NCBI RefSeq assembly: GCF_000374525.1
Contig: NZ_KB894570.1
Location: forward strand, 496,001 to 560,000
Direction of reading: 5' to 3'
DNA: 64,000 nt
Source of the DNA: Amorphus coralli DSM 19760
GTDB taxonomy: Bacteria > Pseudomonadota > Alphaproteobacteria > Rhizobiales > Amorphaceae
The notes beneath the pieces were generated by a model that was not told where the DNA came from, did no database searches, and worked only from the letters and a program-made list of their open reading frames with translations. How positions within the stretch are numbered: position 1 is the stretch's first letter; each line of letters starts with the position of its first letter. Positions 1 to 10,322 of the stretch are shown one piece after another. Both the position numbers and the translations under genes were made by a program.

Positions 1-246
1 GACGCACTGGTCGGCTGGCTCAAGGACGCGCGCAACGATCTCGAGCCTCCGGCCCTGACCATCGCACCGTCGATCGCCTCGGTGCTGACGGTTCTGCGCG
101 GCATCCCGGAATGCCGCTTCGCCCGCATGTCCGGCTCCGGCGCCACCTGTTTCGGGCTGTTCGCGAGCGAAGCCGAGGCGATGAACGCCGCGAAGGCCAT
201 CGCGACAGCGCACCCGCACTGGTGGGTTGCACCAGGCGGGATCTGA
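1..246 (+). CDS. ispE: 4-diphosphocytidyl-2-C-methyl-D-erythritol kinase, C-terminal part
   Basis: This is the last 81 codons of a GHMP kinase; the start lies outside the window. It reads in frame from base 1 to a TGA at 244-246. The segment ARMSGSGATCFGLF is the third GHMP motif, the glycine-rich loop near the C-terminus, and the following helix with EAEAMNAAKAI fits the IspE end. IspE phosphorylates CDP-methylerythritol in the MEP isoprenoid pathway in the cytoplasm. A polyprenyl diphosphate synthase 1.3 kb downstream uses the pathway's products. Only the C-terminal end is visible, so the assignment rests on this motif and the family's usual ending. Confidence 0.82.
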   Translation, partial: DALVGWLKDARNDLEPPALTIAPSIASVLTVLRGIPECRFARMSGSGATCFGLFASEAEAMNAAKAIATAHPHWWVAPGGI

Positions 247-251
247 CAAGC

Positions 252-1055
252 TCAGCCCTTGCGGGCTGGCCAGGGGAGTGCCTTGCCGTCCCTCAGGATT
301 CGCTTCGCCGGCGCACTGTAGGCGCCATCTGCGTCATGCATCACGAGGCCAGGCATGATGCGCAAGGCGGCTTTCGACGCCTTCACGGCCTTCACCAGGA
401 TCCGGTCGGCCGCCTGCCCCGTGCCAGGATGGAGCGGCAGAATGTCGAGTGCGCCGAAGCGGCCCTGCGCCTCGGCGATCACCTCCGCCAGAAGGTCGCT
501 CGGCAGAATAAGATTGAGCGTGCCGCCGGTCCGCAGCAACGAGGCCGAGCGCCGGATCCATGGATGAAGTCCCGCCTCTCCGAGCATGCGCGCGCGCGCC
601 CGGTTTTCGTCCGGCGCGGGACGATGATGACCCGGCCGAAAGAAGGGCGGATTGGCGAGTACGTGATCGACGGATCCAGCCGGGATGCCGGCTTTCTCGA
701 AGGGGGCCACCGGCCCTGCCAAATCGGTCTCCAGAAGTTGCACGCGACCGGCAATGAAAAGGTTCTCGGGACGTGTCAGGCTGTCGGCTGCGAGCGCCAG
801 AGCATCCGCATCGATGTCGACGAGCGTGACCAGTGCCTGCGTGCGAACGGCCATCGCCACCCCCGCCGCACCGGGTCCCGACCCGAGATCGACGACGTGG
901 CCAACGGTCGCATCCGGCAGCATGGCGGCGAGCAGGATGGCGTCCGACCCGCACCGATGCGCGCCGCGTGCCGGCTGTACCAGCGTGAACCGCCCGTTCA
1001 GAAACCGGTCGATTGTCGTGCCGGATGGCAGCGCGGATGTCGGTGCGTCGTCCAT
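252..1055 (-). CDS. TrmN6-like tRNA (adenine-N6) methyltransferase
   Basis: A 267-residue class I SAM-dependent methyltransferase. The SAM-binding loop VVDLGSGPG is at about residues 54-62, and the catalytic NPPF motif of N6-adenine or N5-glutamine methyltransferases is at 135-138. The family (COG4123) includes E. coli TrmN6, which modifies A37 of tRNA-Val, so RNA modification is the likely role. The exact substrate is inferred. The ATG at 1055 lies three bases after the stop of the small DUF2007 gene, so the two are probably co-transcribed. It converges with ispE, whose stop is six bases away. Confidence 0.8.
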   Translation of the reverse strand: MDDAPTSALPSGTTIDRFLNGRFTLVQPARGAHRCGSDAILLAAMLPDATVGHVVDLGSGPGAAGVAMAVRTQALVTLVDIDADALALAADSLTRPENLFIAGRVQLLETDLAGPVAPFEKAGIPAGSVDHVLANPPFFRPGHHRPAPDENRARARMLGEAGLHPWIRRSASLLRTGGTLNLILPSDLLAEVIAEAQGRFGALDILPLHPGTGQAADRILVKAVKASKAALRIMPGLVMHDADGAYSAPAKRILRDGKALPWPARKG

Positions 1056-1058
1056 GGC

Positions 1059-1292
1059 CTAGCCGGCGGGCGCAGGCGGCAGGCTGTCTCCGGCACCAGC
1101 GTCCGTGATGATGGTGCGGGCCTCCATCAGGGAGTCGCTTGGCACCAGCACGCGGCGAGGCAGAATGCCGATCGATCCCTCGATCACGGACATGTTCTGG
1201 TCGAAGACCTGATAGGGGATCTCCGCGTCCTTCAACAGCGCTTCGACGAAGGCGATCAGGGTCATGTCGTTCGTCTTGAGAAGCTCGTCCAC
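1059..1292 (-). CDS. DUF2007 small protein
   Basis: A 77-residue protein starting VDELLKTNDMTLIAFVEALL. It matches the DUF2007 'putative signal transducing protein' type, a small alpha/beta fold that often ends PRRVLVPSDSLMEAR as here. I chose the GTG at 1292 because a GAGGA element precedes it and the family starts about ten residues before the conserved 'LIAFVEALLKDAEIPY' stretch. Upstream in-frame codons would add unrelated sequence. It probably leads a two-gene operon with the methyltransferase. Its function is unknown. Confidence 0.75.
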   Translation of the reverse strand: MDELLKTNDMTLIAFVEALLKDAEIPYQVFDQNMSVIEGSIGILPRRVLVPSDSLMEARTIITDAGAGDSLPPAPAG

Positions 1293-1500
1293 GTGGTCCT
1301 CGTGTGTCTGGTGTGCGGTCCGCTCCGGCCGGTTGGTTGACCGGCAAGATGACAAGTCGCGCGCTGCCATCGCGTTCCGCACGATGCACCGCATGGCGGC
1401 CGGGAACAATCCGCGCCGGCCACATCCGCGCCGCGGGCTTGCGGGAGCTTCCCGGCCCTGCTTAATGTCCCCGCAAAGAGAGTGGAAAGGATGGTTCCGC

Positions 1501-2517
1501 GTGGCGAATGGCAACGTTGCCGCTGACGTGCGTCCGGGTGAGAGCAGCGTCGAGCGCCTCGTCCGGGTCGTGTCGAGCGACATGGATCAGGTGAACGGCT
1601 TGATTCTGGACATGGCCGGCTCGAAGGTCGAGCTCATCCCCGAAATCGCCAACCATCTCGTCTCGTCGGGCGGCAAGCGACTGCGGCCCATGCTGACGCT
1701 GGCGAGCGCCAAGCTGTTCGACTACCCCGGCAACGATCACGTGAAGCTGGCGGCGAGCGTGGAGTTCATGCACACCGCGACGCTGCTGCACGACGATGTC
1801 GTCGACGACAGCGCGGTGCGCCGGGGCAAGCCGGCCGCGCGCGTCATCTGGGGCAATCAGGCCAGCGTTCTGGTCGGAGACTACCTGCTCGGCCAGGCCT
1901 TCAAGATGATGGTCGAAACCGGTTCGCTGGAGTGCCTGCGCATCCTCTCCACCGCCTCGGCGGTGATTGCAGAAGGTGAAGTGCTTCAGTTGTCCGGCGC
2001 CAACAGCCTGTCCAACGGCCAGCCGCACTACATGGCCGTCATCGAGGCCAAAACCGCAGCGCTGTTCTCCGCCGCCACCGAAGTGGGCCCGGTCATAGCG
2101 CAGCAGCCCGCGGAGGCGCAGGAGGCGATGCGTCTCTATGGGCTGAATCTCGGCCTGGCCTTCCAGCTCGTCGATGACGTGCTCGATTATGGCGGCGATG
2201 CCGCCGTTCTGGGCAAGGACACGGGCGACGATTTCCGCGAAGGCAAGGCAACGCTGCCGGTCATCCTCGCCTACGAGCGCGGCTCGGACGACGACAAGGC
2301 TTTCTGGACCCGTTGCATCGAAAAAGGCGAGATCCGCGACGGCGACCTGGAGGCGGCGATCGAGAAGCTGCGTGCGACCGGGGCCCTCGAAGACAGCATC
2401 CAGCGCGCTCGTGACTTCGGCAGCGAGGCCGTGAAGGCCCTGGCCGCCGTGCCACCCTCGCCGGTGCGCGACATTCTTGCCGACGTCGTCGAATTCTCGA
2501 TCTCGCGCGCATTCTGA
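1501..2517 (+). CDS. ispB: Trans-polyprenyl (octaprenyl/decaprenyl) diphosphate synthase
   Basis: A 338-residue class I polyprenyl synthase that elongates farnesyl diphosphate with IPP to make the ubiquinone side-chain precursor. Both aspartate-rich motifs are present: DDVVDD inside LLHDDVVDDSAVRRG, and DDVLDY inside FQLVDDVLDYGG. GGKRLRPML is the IPP-binding region. The GTG at 1501 was chosen because a GGAAAGG element precedes it and the length then matches the family. An ATG at 1465 in the same frame would add twelve residues. Product chain length is not visible; decaprenyl (Q10) is typical of the order. Confidence 0.85.
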   Translation: MANGNVAADVRPGESSVERLVRVVSSDMDQVNGLILDMAGSKVELIPEIANHLVSSGGKRLRPMLTLASAKLFDYPGNDHVKLAASVEFMHTATLLHDDVVDDSAVRRGKPAARVIWGNQASVLVGDYLLGQAFKMMVETGSLECLRILSTASAVIAEGEVLQLSGANSLSNGQPHYMAVIEAKTAALFSAATEVGPVIAQQPAEAQEAMRLYGLNLGLAFQLVDDVLDYGGDAAVLGKDTGDDFREGKATLPVILAYERGSDDDKAFWTRCIEKGEIRDGDLEAAIEKLRATGALEDSIQRARDFGSEAVKALAAVPPSPVRDILADVVEFSISRAF

Positions 2518-2535
2518 TCGCGTCCAGGCCGGGCG

Positions 2536-2895
2536 TCAGGTGCCGGTTTCGCCTTCCAGTCCCTGAAGCAGCGGACCGGTTGCCCGCGCGGCCTCCTCTT
2601 CCAGCTGACGATACTGCGCGATTACGCGCAGGCCCGCCTCCGTCACCACGGCACCCCCGCCCTTCTTGCCGCCAAGTTGTGTCGTCACGAGCGGATCGGC
2701 GAACATGGCATTGAGCTCTTCCACCAGAAGCCAAGCGCGGCGATAGGACATCCCGAGATCGCGGGCGGCCGCCGAGATCGAGCCGGCGTCACCGATCGTC
2801 TCCAGCAGCCGGACCTTGCCGGGACCGAGAGACGGGCGATCGGGGAAGTCGATGCGGATGCGCAGGACCGCTCCGCTTGCCGGTGGGAGAACCAT
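2536..2895 (-). CDS. ModE-like winged-helix transcriptional regulator, no molbindin domain
   Basis: A 119-residue protein with the N-terminal winged helix of molybdate regulator ModE. The segment GPGKVRLLETIGDAGSISAA followed by ARDLGMSYRRAWLLVEELN is the LysR/ModE-type helix-turn-helix, and LGGKKGGGAVVTEAG is the characteristic wing. The Mop (molybdate-binding) domains of full ModE are absent, as in the single-domain alphaproteobacterial forms. The ATG at 2895 has a strong GGGAGGGG ribosome site. Targets are unknown. An inverted repeat that resembles a Mo-box lies before moaA in this window (53175-53204), which makes a molybdenum role plausible. Confidence 0.8.
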   Translation of the reverse strand: MVLPPASGAVLRIRIDFPDRPSLGPGKVRLLETIGDAGSISAAARDLGMSYRRAWLLVEELNAMFADPLVTTQLGGKKGGGAVVTEAGLRVIAQYRQLEEEAARATGPLLQGLEGETGT

Positions 2896-2923
2896 TGCGC
2901 TCAGCCCCTCCCTGCCAGCCCCG

Positions 2924-3730
2924 CTAGGGCCCGCATTGGACAACGCCCCCGTCCCCGCCCGTGTGGGGACACCAACGGGCCAGCGAAACCACGAATGCAT
3001 CGCTGTTCACACGGGCCCGGATGTCCGGCAGGCTCTGCATGGCGGCGGCGTGCGTGGGATAGCCGAGAACACCGCGGAAGAACCCGTTGCGCCGATATAG
3101 CCGCGCCTCGAGATGCGGCCGGTCCTGGGTGGCGCGGGCCAGCATGCGCTCTGCGGCGGGCTCGGTGAGCTCGGCGCCGAAGACCACGCCCCATCGCGGC
3201 TCAATCGCCCCGCTGTTATCGGCGGCCCCTGCATCACTCCCGGTCTCGCCGTCGACCTGGCCACGCATGAGGGCTGCGACGGCGGCCTCCTCGTCGCGTC
3301 CCTCCGCGCGCACGGCAAGGTCCGACTGGGCTTCGGCAGCAAGGGCAGCCGCCCGCGCCGCTTTCTGGACCTCGCCGGCTGCCGAGATCAGCCCGTCGTT
3401 GGTCTCTGAGATCGAAAGCGCCGTGTTCCGGGCATCCTCGGCGAGATCCGCGCCCTGAACCAGGGTCTCGATCTCCTCGTTCGCCGCGGCCAGCTGCCGG
3501 GTGAGCGCCTCGATCGCGACGTTGGCGTCCTGTAGCGCCGCATGGCTCTGGCGGACGGTGTCGAGGACCTCGGCCTCCACGCGCGAATAGGACCGATCGG
3601 GCTGGGGCGCCTGCAGTTCCGGCTGGGGAAAGTAGGACTGGAACTGAACCGGCCGATAGAGCGCCATCCAGGTCGCGACAAGGATCACCACCGCCGCCGC
3701 AAGCTGCACCAGCCTGACCAGAACGCTCAT
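2924..3730 (-). CDS. Membrane-anchored coiled-coil protein, unknown function
   Basis: A 268-residue protein starting MSVLVRLVQLAAAVVILVAT, a single N-terminal membrane segment that probably acts as a signal anchor. A Pro/Gln-rich stretch follows, then a long Ala/Glu-rich helix (about residues 55-150) with coiled-coil character. The C-terminal 80 residues (ARLYRRNGFFRGVLGYPTHA ... AFVVSLARWCP) form a compact domain that loosely resembles a SPOR-type fold. I do not recognise the family. The ATG at 3730 has a GGGGGAG site upstream. It follows lpd on the same strand after about 105 bases, where lipA often lies in related genomes. Confidence 0.6.
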   Translation of the reverse strand: MSVLVRLVQLAAAVVILVATWMALYRPVQFQSYFPQPELQAPQPDRSYSRVEAEVLDTVRQSHAALQDANVAIEALTRQLAAANEEIETLVQGADLAEDARNTALSISETNDGLISAAGEVQKAARAAALAAEAQSDLAVRAEGRDEEAAVAALMRGQVDGETGSDAGAADNSGAIEPRWGVVFGAELTEPAAERMLARATQDRPHLEARLYRRNGFFRGVLGYPTHAAAMQSLPDIRARVNSDAFVVSLARWCPHTGGDGGVVQCGP

Positions 3731-3835
3731 TTCCGCACTCCCCCGTCGCAACCGATTGGCGAGTCATAGCACGGCAGGCACCGGAGGCGTCACCCGCCCC
3801 CGGCCGGCTCCATGGGCGTCAGGCAGCCCGCAGCA

Positions 3836-5275
3836 TCAGACGTGGATCACGCGATCGTAGGCATCCAGAACGCTCTCGTGCATGGTTTCCGAGATGGTGG
3901 GATGCGGGAAGACCGCGTGGATAAGCTCTTCCTCGGTCGTCTCGCAGTTCATCGCCACGACGAAGCCCTGGATCAGCTCGGTGACCTCCGCACCGACCAT
4001 GTGGGCCCCGAGGAGCTCGCCGGTCTTGGCGTCGAAGATCGTCTTGACCAGGCCGTCGGGCTCGCCGAGCGCGATCGCCTTGCCGTTACCGATGAACGGG
4101 AAGCGGCCGACCTTGATCTCACGGCCGGCTTCCTTCGCCTTCGCCTCCGTCAGGCCCACCGACGCCACCTGCGGCTGGCAGTAGGTGCAGCCCGGGATCT
4201 TGAGCTTGTCCATGGCATGCGGGTTCTTGCCGGCGATGGCCTCGACGCACACCACGCCCTCGTGCTCCGCCTTGTGAGCGAGCATCGGCGGACCGGCAAC
4301 GTCGCCAATGGCGTAGACGCCCTTGACGTTGGTCCGGCCGAATTCGTCGATGACGACACAGCCGCGCTCGGTCTTCACGCCAAGATCCTCAAGCCCGAGA
4401 TTCTCGATGTTGCCGACCACGCCAACGGCGGAAATCATCCGGTCGGCGGAGATCGTCTGGGTCTTGCCGCCCTTCATTTCCACCGTCGCGGTGACGCCAC
4501 CCGACTTCTTGTCGACCTTGGTCACCTTCGCTTCGGTGTGGATCGTCATGCCCTGCTTTTCGAGCCGCTTGCGCACGTGCGCGGCGATCTCGGCATCCTC
4601 GACCGGCAGGATCTGCGGCAACACCTCGACTACCGTCACCTCGGCACCGAGCGAACGATAGAAGGAGGCGAACTCGATGCCGATCGCGCCGGAGCCGACC
4701 ACGATGAGCGACTTCGGCATATCCTTCGGCACCATGGCCTCGAAATAGGTCCAGATCAGTTCTCCGTCGGGCTCCATTCCGGGCAACGCGCGCGGCCGCG
4801 CACCGGTGGCCACGATGATGTGTTTGGCCTTGTAGGTGCCCTCGCCAAGCGTGTTCTTCGGTGCCGGCGGCTGCGGCTCCATCGCCTTCTTCTTCGGCTT
4901 GGAAACCTTGACCTCGCCGGCCTTTGGGATCGATGCCTCGCCCCAGATCACGTCGATCTTGTTCTTCTTCATCAGGAAGCCGATGCCCTGATTCAGTTGC
5001 ACCGATACGGCGCGCGAGCGCTTCACCACGGCGGAAATGTCGAAGCCGACCTTGTCGGCCGACAGGCCGAAATCCTTGGCGTGATTGAAGTGGGAGTAGA
5101 TCTCCGAGCTGCGCAGAAGCGCCTTCGTCGGAATGCAGCCCCAGTTGAGGCAGATCCCGCCCATGTGCTCGCGCTCGACGATGGCCGTCTTCAGGCCGAG
5201 CTGAGCTGCACGGATGGCGGTGACATAACCGCCAGGGCCACTTCCGATCACGATCACATCATAGCCGTCGGCCAT
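3836..5275 (-). CDS. lpdA: Dihydrolipoamide dehydrogenase (E3)
   Basis: A 479-residue flavoprotein that reoxidises dihydrolipoyl groups with NAD+ for the pyruvate dehydrogenase complex. It shows the FAD-binding GSGPGG near residue 12, the redox-active pair in GGICLNWGCIPTKALL, the NAD-binding VVGSGAIGIEFASF and the C-terminal HAVFPHPTISE with the catalytic His-Glu. An insertion rich in Lys and Pro (PKKKAMEPQPPAPKNTLG) before the ATGARP strand is typical of one rhizobial Lpd type. The ATG at 5275 has a GGAGGG site. It lies about 2 kb from pdhABC on the same strand, separated by a GNAT and by the opposing DUF3095 gene. Confidence 0.93.
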   Translation of the reverse strand: MADGYDVIVIGSGPGGYVTAIRAAQLGLKTAIVEREHMGGICLNWGCIPTKALLRSSEIYSHFNHAKDFGLSADKVGFDISAVVKRSRAVSVQLNQGIGFLMKKNKIDVIWGEASIPKAGEVKVSKPKKKAMEPQPPAPKNTLGEGTYKAKHIIVATGARPRALPGMEPDGELIWTYFEAMVPKDMPKSLIVVGSGAIGIEFASFYRSLGAEVTVVEVLPQILPVEDAEIAAHVRKRLEKQGMTIHTEAKVTKVDKKSGGVTATVEMKGGKTQTISADRMISAVGVVGNIENLGLEDLGVKTERGCVVIDEFGRTNVKGVYAIGDVAGPPMLAHKAEHEGVVCVEAIAGKNPHAMDKLKIPGCTYCQPQVASVGLTEAKAKEAGREIKVGRFPFIGNGKAIALGEPDGLVKTIFDAKTGELLGAHMVGAEVTELIQGFVVAMNCETTEEELIHAVFPHPTISETMHESVLDAYDRVIHV

Positions 5276-5548
5276 CGAGCCCTCCTTGCCGCTTCCCATC
5301 ACGCCCGGCCCGTCTTCGCCGGCCGCCCTTCCTTTCAGCACCCTTCGACCCGCCTTGTCGAGCCCGTTCGGCGCATTGCTGCTCCTCCGCTGGCCACCCG
5401 CGACCGAGGACGTGCAATCGATTTCCAGCCTGACCGACCTTGTCATAGCGTCGTGCCGACCAAGCTATCCATAGGCGGCGGCGATCTTTGGCCGGCACGC
5501 AGCCCGCCGCTTTCTACCCGGCCGAACGGCCCCGCAAGGAATTGCCAG

Positions 5549-6700
5549 GTGTCCAATACGAGTTCCTTCACCTCCTATGTCGCGCTTCCCCTCCTGAGCG
5601 ATTTCGCGTCCGTGGCGGACGTTGAGCGCTACGTGCCGCTCCCAGACGACTGGTTTGTGGCCATGACCGACGTGGTGAAGTCCACCGAAGCGATCCGCGA
5701 CGGACACTACAAGGCGGTGAACATGGCCGGAGCCGCGGCAATCGCTGCGGTCATCAATGCGCGCGACGGCGACGCCGACTTCCCGTTCGTGTTCGGAGGA
5801 GACGGCACGGCCATGGCCCTGCCGCAATCGGAGCGGGCACTCGTGGAAGAGGCACTCGCGGCGACGGCCCGCTGGGTGGAGGAGGATCTCGACCTGACGC
5901 TGCGCACGGCAACGGTGTCCGTCGGCGACATCCGCCGTGCCGGTCATGACGTCCGCGTCGCGCGATTTGCCGCTTCCGAAGCGATGACCTACGCGCTGTT
6001 CTCCGGCGGCGGCGTTTCGTGGGCCGAAGAAGAGATGAAGGCCGGCGCCTTTCCCGCCCACATGGCGGAACCCGGCACCAGGCCGGACCTGGAAGGCCTC
6101 TCCTGCCGATGGAAACCCCTGACTCCGGAACGCGGCACGATCCTGACGATTCTCGCCGTGCCGAGATCGGGCGACGACAACGATCCGGCATTTGCGGCCG
6201 TCGTGCACGCCCTCATCGACCTTCTGGAAACCGCCGAACGCGGCGGCCGTCCGGTCACCGATGAAGGACCCGCGTTCGCGTGGCCGCCGGCCGGGCTCGA
6301 CCTGGAAGCGCGCGCGACGCGCGGCAAGCGCTCGCTTGCCGCCCAAAAGGCGAAGATCGCGACCATCTCGCTGCTGGCCTGGGTGCTCGATCGGACGAAG
6401 CGCAATCTGGGCGATTTCGATCCGGTCCATTATCGCCGTTACACAGCCCTCAACGCCGACTTCCGCAAGTACCAGGATGGCATCCGCATGACCGTTGACT
6501 GCGCACCGGACACGGTCACTCGGGTGGAGGGCATTCTTCGCGCGGCGCGCGACGCCGGCACACTCGATTTCGGCCTCCTCAGGCAGGAGTCGGCGGTGAT
6601 GACCTGTTTCGTTCCCTCGATCCACTCCGACACCCATTTCCACTTCGTGGATGGGGCCCAGGGCGGCTACGCGGCGGCCGCGGCGTCGATCAAGGGGTAG
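5549..6700 (+). CDS. DUF3095 protein, nucleotidyl-cyclase-like
   Basis: A 383-residue DUF3095 protein, a family with a fold related to class III nucleotidyl cyclases. Visible blocks are WFVAMTDVVKSTEAIRDGHY (a metal-Asp-like position in 'TDV'), FVFGGDGTAMA (GGDG, like the second cyclase Asp loop) and FRKYQDGIRMTVDC near the C-terminus. Enzymatic activity is not established for the family. The GTG at 5549 was chosen because AAGGA ends eight bases upstream. It is transcribed opposite to its neighbours and interrupts the run between lpd and the pdh genes. Its 3' end overlaps the convergent GNAT gene by 11 bases. Confidence 0.8.
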   Translation: MSNTSSFTSYVALPLLSDFASVADVERYVPLPDDWFVAMTDVVKSTEAIRDGHYKAVNMAGAAAIAAVINARDGDADFPFVFGGDGTAMALPQSERALVEEALAATARWVEEDLDLTLRTATVSVGDIRRAGHDVRVARFAASEAMTYALFSGGGVSWAEEEMKAGAFPAHMAEPGTRPDLEGLSCRWKPLTPERGTILTILAVPRSGDDNDPAFAAVVHALIDLLETAERGGRPVTDEGPAFAWPPAGLDLEARATRGKRSLAAQKAKIATISLLAWVLDRTKRNLGDFDPVHYRRYTALNADFRKYQDGIRMTVDCAPDTVTRVEGILRAARDAGTLDFGLLRQESAVMTCFVPSIHSDTHFHFVDGAQGGYAAAAASIKG

Positions 6701-7316
6701 GAGCGACCTGCAGATCGTCGCCGGCGCGGCGATGAACGAGGCGGCGTGAGAGGAGCAGCCAGTCGCCATCTCTCTGGCGATTGCCGGGCATGGGCTCGAC
6801 GGGGCGCCGATCGACCGTCTCGAACCCGCAGGCCGCGTACAGGCTCCGCGCGGCATTGTTGGTGCTGTTCACGATGAGGGTGACGGTGTCGAGCCCGTTG
6901 TCGGCGGCCAGTTGCGCCGACAATGCAAGCAGCAAGCCGGCGTGGCCCCTGCCGCGCTCCGGCGGGAGCGTGGCGAGCGCGTTCAGATACCACGTCCCCA
7001 GGGTCTGCCGTTCGAGATCGAGGAGCGGCTGCACGAAGGCGGGCAGATCGCGAACAGCCGCCTTCTCCTGGATCGATTCCTGCGGATAGCCGAGCATCAT
7101 GGCGACGACGGCCCCGTCGACGTCGACGACATGCGCGTTACGGTAGGAGAAATGACCGCCCGGCCGCTCCACGCGGCGACGGCCGACCTCGAACGGACCA
7201 AGGTGCGGTTCGGCCGAGAATGTCCAGAAGTAGCTCGGGATGCCCTCGCCCGCCATGTCGATCAGGCGGGCAAGCGGCTCCGCATCGCTGGGCTGGGCAG
7301 CTCTGATCGACGGCAT
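6690..7316 (-). CDS. GNAT family N-acetyltransferase
   Basis: A 208-residue single-domain GNAT. The acetyl-CoA pyrophosphate loop is seen as LPPERGRGHAGLLL, followed by the conserved NSTNNAARSLYAACGFE, the last helix-turn of the fold. The N-terminus begins MPSIRAAQPSDAEPLARLID, typical of RimI-like proteins. The acceptor is unknown. It lies 44 bases downstream of pdhC on the same strand and may be read through from the pdh genes. Its stop overlaps the opposing DUF3095 gene. Confidence 0.8.
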   Translation of the reverse strand: MPSIRAAQPSDAEPLARLIDMAGEGIPSYFWTFSAEPHLGPFEVGRRRVERPGGHFSYRNAHVVDVDGAVVAMMLGYPQESIQEKAAVRDLPAFVQPLLDLERQTLGTWYLNALATLPPERGRGHAGLLLALSAQLAADNGLDTVTLIVNSTNNAARSLYAACGFETVDRRPVEPMPGNRQRDGDWLLLSRRLVHRRAGDDLQVAPTP

Positions 7317-7360
7317 GGCGGTTCTTCGTGCTCCGATCCGCCGCGCCGTGATGTCCTGCC

Positions 7361-8791
7361 TCAGACCAGCATCGCCATCGGGTTCTCGATCAGCGGCTTG
7401 AAGGCGGCGAGAAGCTCCGCCCCGAGCGCGCCGTCGACCGCCCGGTGGTCGACCGACAGCGTCGCCGTCATCACCGTAGCGATGGCCACCGCGCCGTCCT
7501 TGATGACCGGCCGCTGCTCGCCCTGCCCGACCGCTAGGATCGTGCTCTGGGGCGGGTTGATCACCGCGGCGAACTCGCGGATACCGAACATGCCGAGGTT
7601 CGACACGGCCGTGGTGCCGCCCTGATACTCTTCCGGCTTCAGCTTCTTGTCGCGAGCGCGCTTGGCGAGGTCCTTCATCTCGTTGGAGATGACGGAGAGC
7701 GGCTTGGCATCCGCCTGGCGGATCACTGGCGTGATAAGCCCGTCGGGGATCGATACCGCCACGCCCACGTCCACATGCTCGTGCAGCAGCCGTGCGGTGG
7801 ACGTGTAGGTGGCGTTCGCCATCGGGACCGCCGCCAGGGCCTTGGCCATCGCCTTGATGACGAAGTCGTTGACGGAGAGCTTGTAGGCCGGGTTGCCGTC
7901 CTTGTCCTTCGGCGCAGCGGCATTGAGCTCGCCCCGCAGCTTCAGGAGCGCGTCCAGCTCCACGTCGACGGTCAGGTAGAAGTGCGGGACGGTCTGCTTC
8001 GCCTCGGTCAGGCGGCGCGCGATGGTCTTGCGCATGCCGTCGTGGGGAAGCTCGGTGTAAGTCCCCTCCTCGTACATGGCGCGGATCTGGTCGTCGGTCA
8101 TGCCGGCGCCCACGGCGGGTGCACTCGGGGCCTTGTCGCTTGCGGCAGCGGCCTTGCCGGCAGCCTTGTCGGACACGGCGCCCTTCTCGGCTGCGGCCGG
8201 AACGCCCTTCTCCATCGCCTCCTCGACGTCGCGCTTGACCACGCGGCCGTGCGGACCGGAGCCGGAAAGCGCGGCGATGTCGATGCCGTTTTCGTCGGCG
8301 AGCCGGCGCGCCAGCGGCGAGGAGAAGACGCGGCCGTCGCCGTTCGCCTTCGGCGCGGCGGGCGGCATGGAGGGCGTCGTCCCCTCGCCCGCGGCCGGAG
8401 CCTGTGCCTTTTCCGGCGCGGCAGGAGCGCTTTCCTTGGCAGGCGCCTTGTCCTCGGCGGGAGCGGCCTCCTTCTTGGCGTCGCCGTTGCCGCTCTTCTC
8501 CGCCTTTGGCGCGGAGGTATCGGCATTGTCCAGGGCGCTCGCGTCCTCGCCCTCTTCCAGAAGCATGGCGATGGGCTGATTCACCGGCACGTCGGCGGTG
8601 CCTTCGGCAACAAGGATCTTGCCGACGGTGCCTTCATCCACCGCCTCTACTTCCATCGTGGCCTTGTCGGTCTCGATCTCGGCGACGACGTCGCCGGCCG
8701 AGACGGTGTCGCCCTCCTTCACGTGCCATTTGGCAAGATTGCCGGCCTCCATCGTCGGCGACAGGGCGGGCATGAGGATCGGTGTCGGCAT
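7361..8791 (-). CDS. pdhC: Pyruvate dehydrogenase E2, dihydrolipoamide acetyltransferase
   Basis: A 476-residue E2 core protein that transfers acetyl groups from lipoyl-Lys to CoA. The N-terminal lipoyl domain has its modified lysine at residue 43 in [11 protein letters not shown]. An Ala/Pro/Lys-rich linker follows, then the peripheral subunit-binding domain (SPLARRLADENGIDIAAL ... GPHGRVVKRDVE). The catalytic domain ends with DHRAVDGALG, placing the active-site His at about 449. The ATG at 8791 has a GGGAGA site. It is the third gene of pdhA-pdhB-pdhC, 23 bases after pdhB. Confidence 0.94.
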   Translation of the reverse strand: MPTPILMPALSPTMEAGNLAKWHVKEGDTVSAGDVVAEIETDKATMEVEAVDEGTVGKILVAEGTADVPVNQPIAMLLEEGEDASALDNADTSAPKAEKSGNGDAKKEAAPAEDKAPAKESAPAAPEKAQAPAAGEGTTPSMPPAAPKANGDGRVFSSPLARRLADENGIDIAALSGSGPHGRVVKRDVEEAMEKGVPAAAEKGAVSDKAAGKAAAASDKAPSAPAVGAGMTDDQIRAMYEEGTYTELPHDGMRKTIARRLTEAKQTVPHFYLTVDVELDALLKLRGELNAAAPKDKDGNPAYKLSVNDFVIKAMAKALAAVPMANATYTSTARLLHEHVDVGVAVSIPDGLITPVIRQADAKPLSVISNEMKDLAKRARDKKLKPEEYQGGTTAVSNLGMFGIREFAAVINPPQSTILAVGQGEQRPVIKDGAVAIATVMTATLSVDHRAVDGALGAELLAAFKPLIENPMAMLV

Positions 8792-8814
8792 GGCGCGTCG
8801 TCTCCCGGAGCCTA

Positions 8815-10251
<1,437 letters not shown>

Positions 10252-10322
10252 TCCTGGCTCCCGTCAACAGGCCGTGTTCTGTGTCATGCAGGGCGACGCG
10301 CCAGCGCGCGAACGCTGCGGCG

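Noticed and set aside
111-1340. A plus-strand open frame across the methyltransferase and DUF2007 genes.
   Set aside because: Antisense shadow; the minus-strand genes have SAM-binding and NPPF motifs and tight spacing.
3812-5548. A long plus-strand open frame runs antisense through lpd into the DUF3095 gene.
   Set aside because: It is antisense shadow of lpd in GC-rich DNA. Only the part from 5549 matches a protein family and has a ribosome site.
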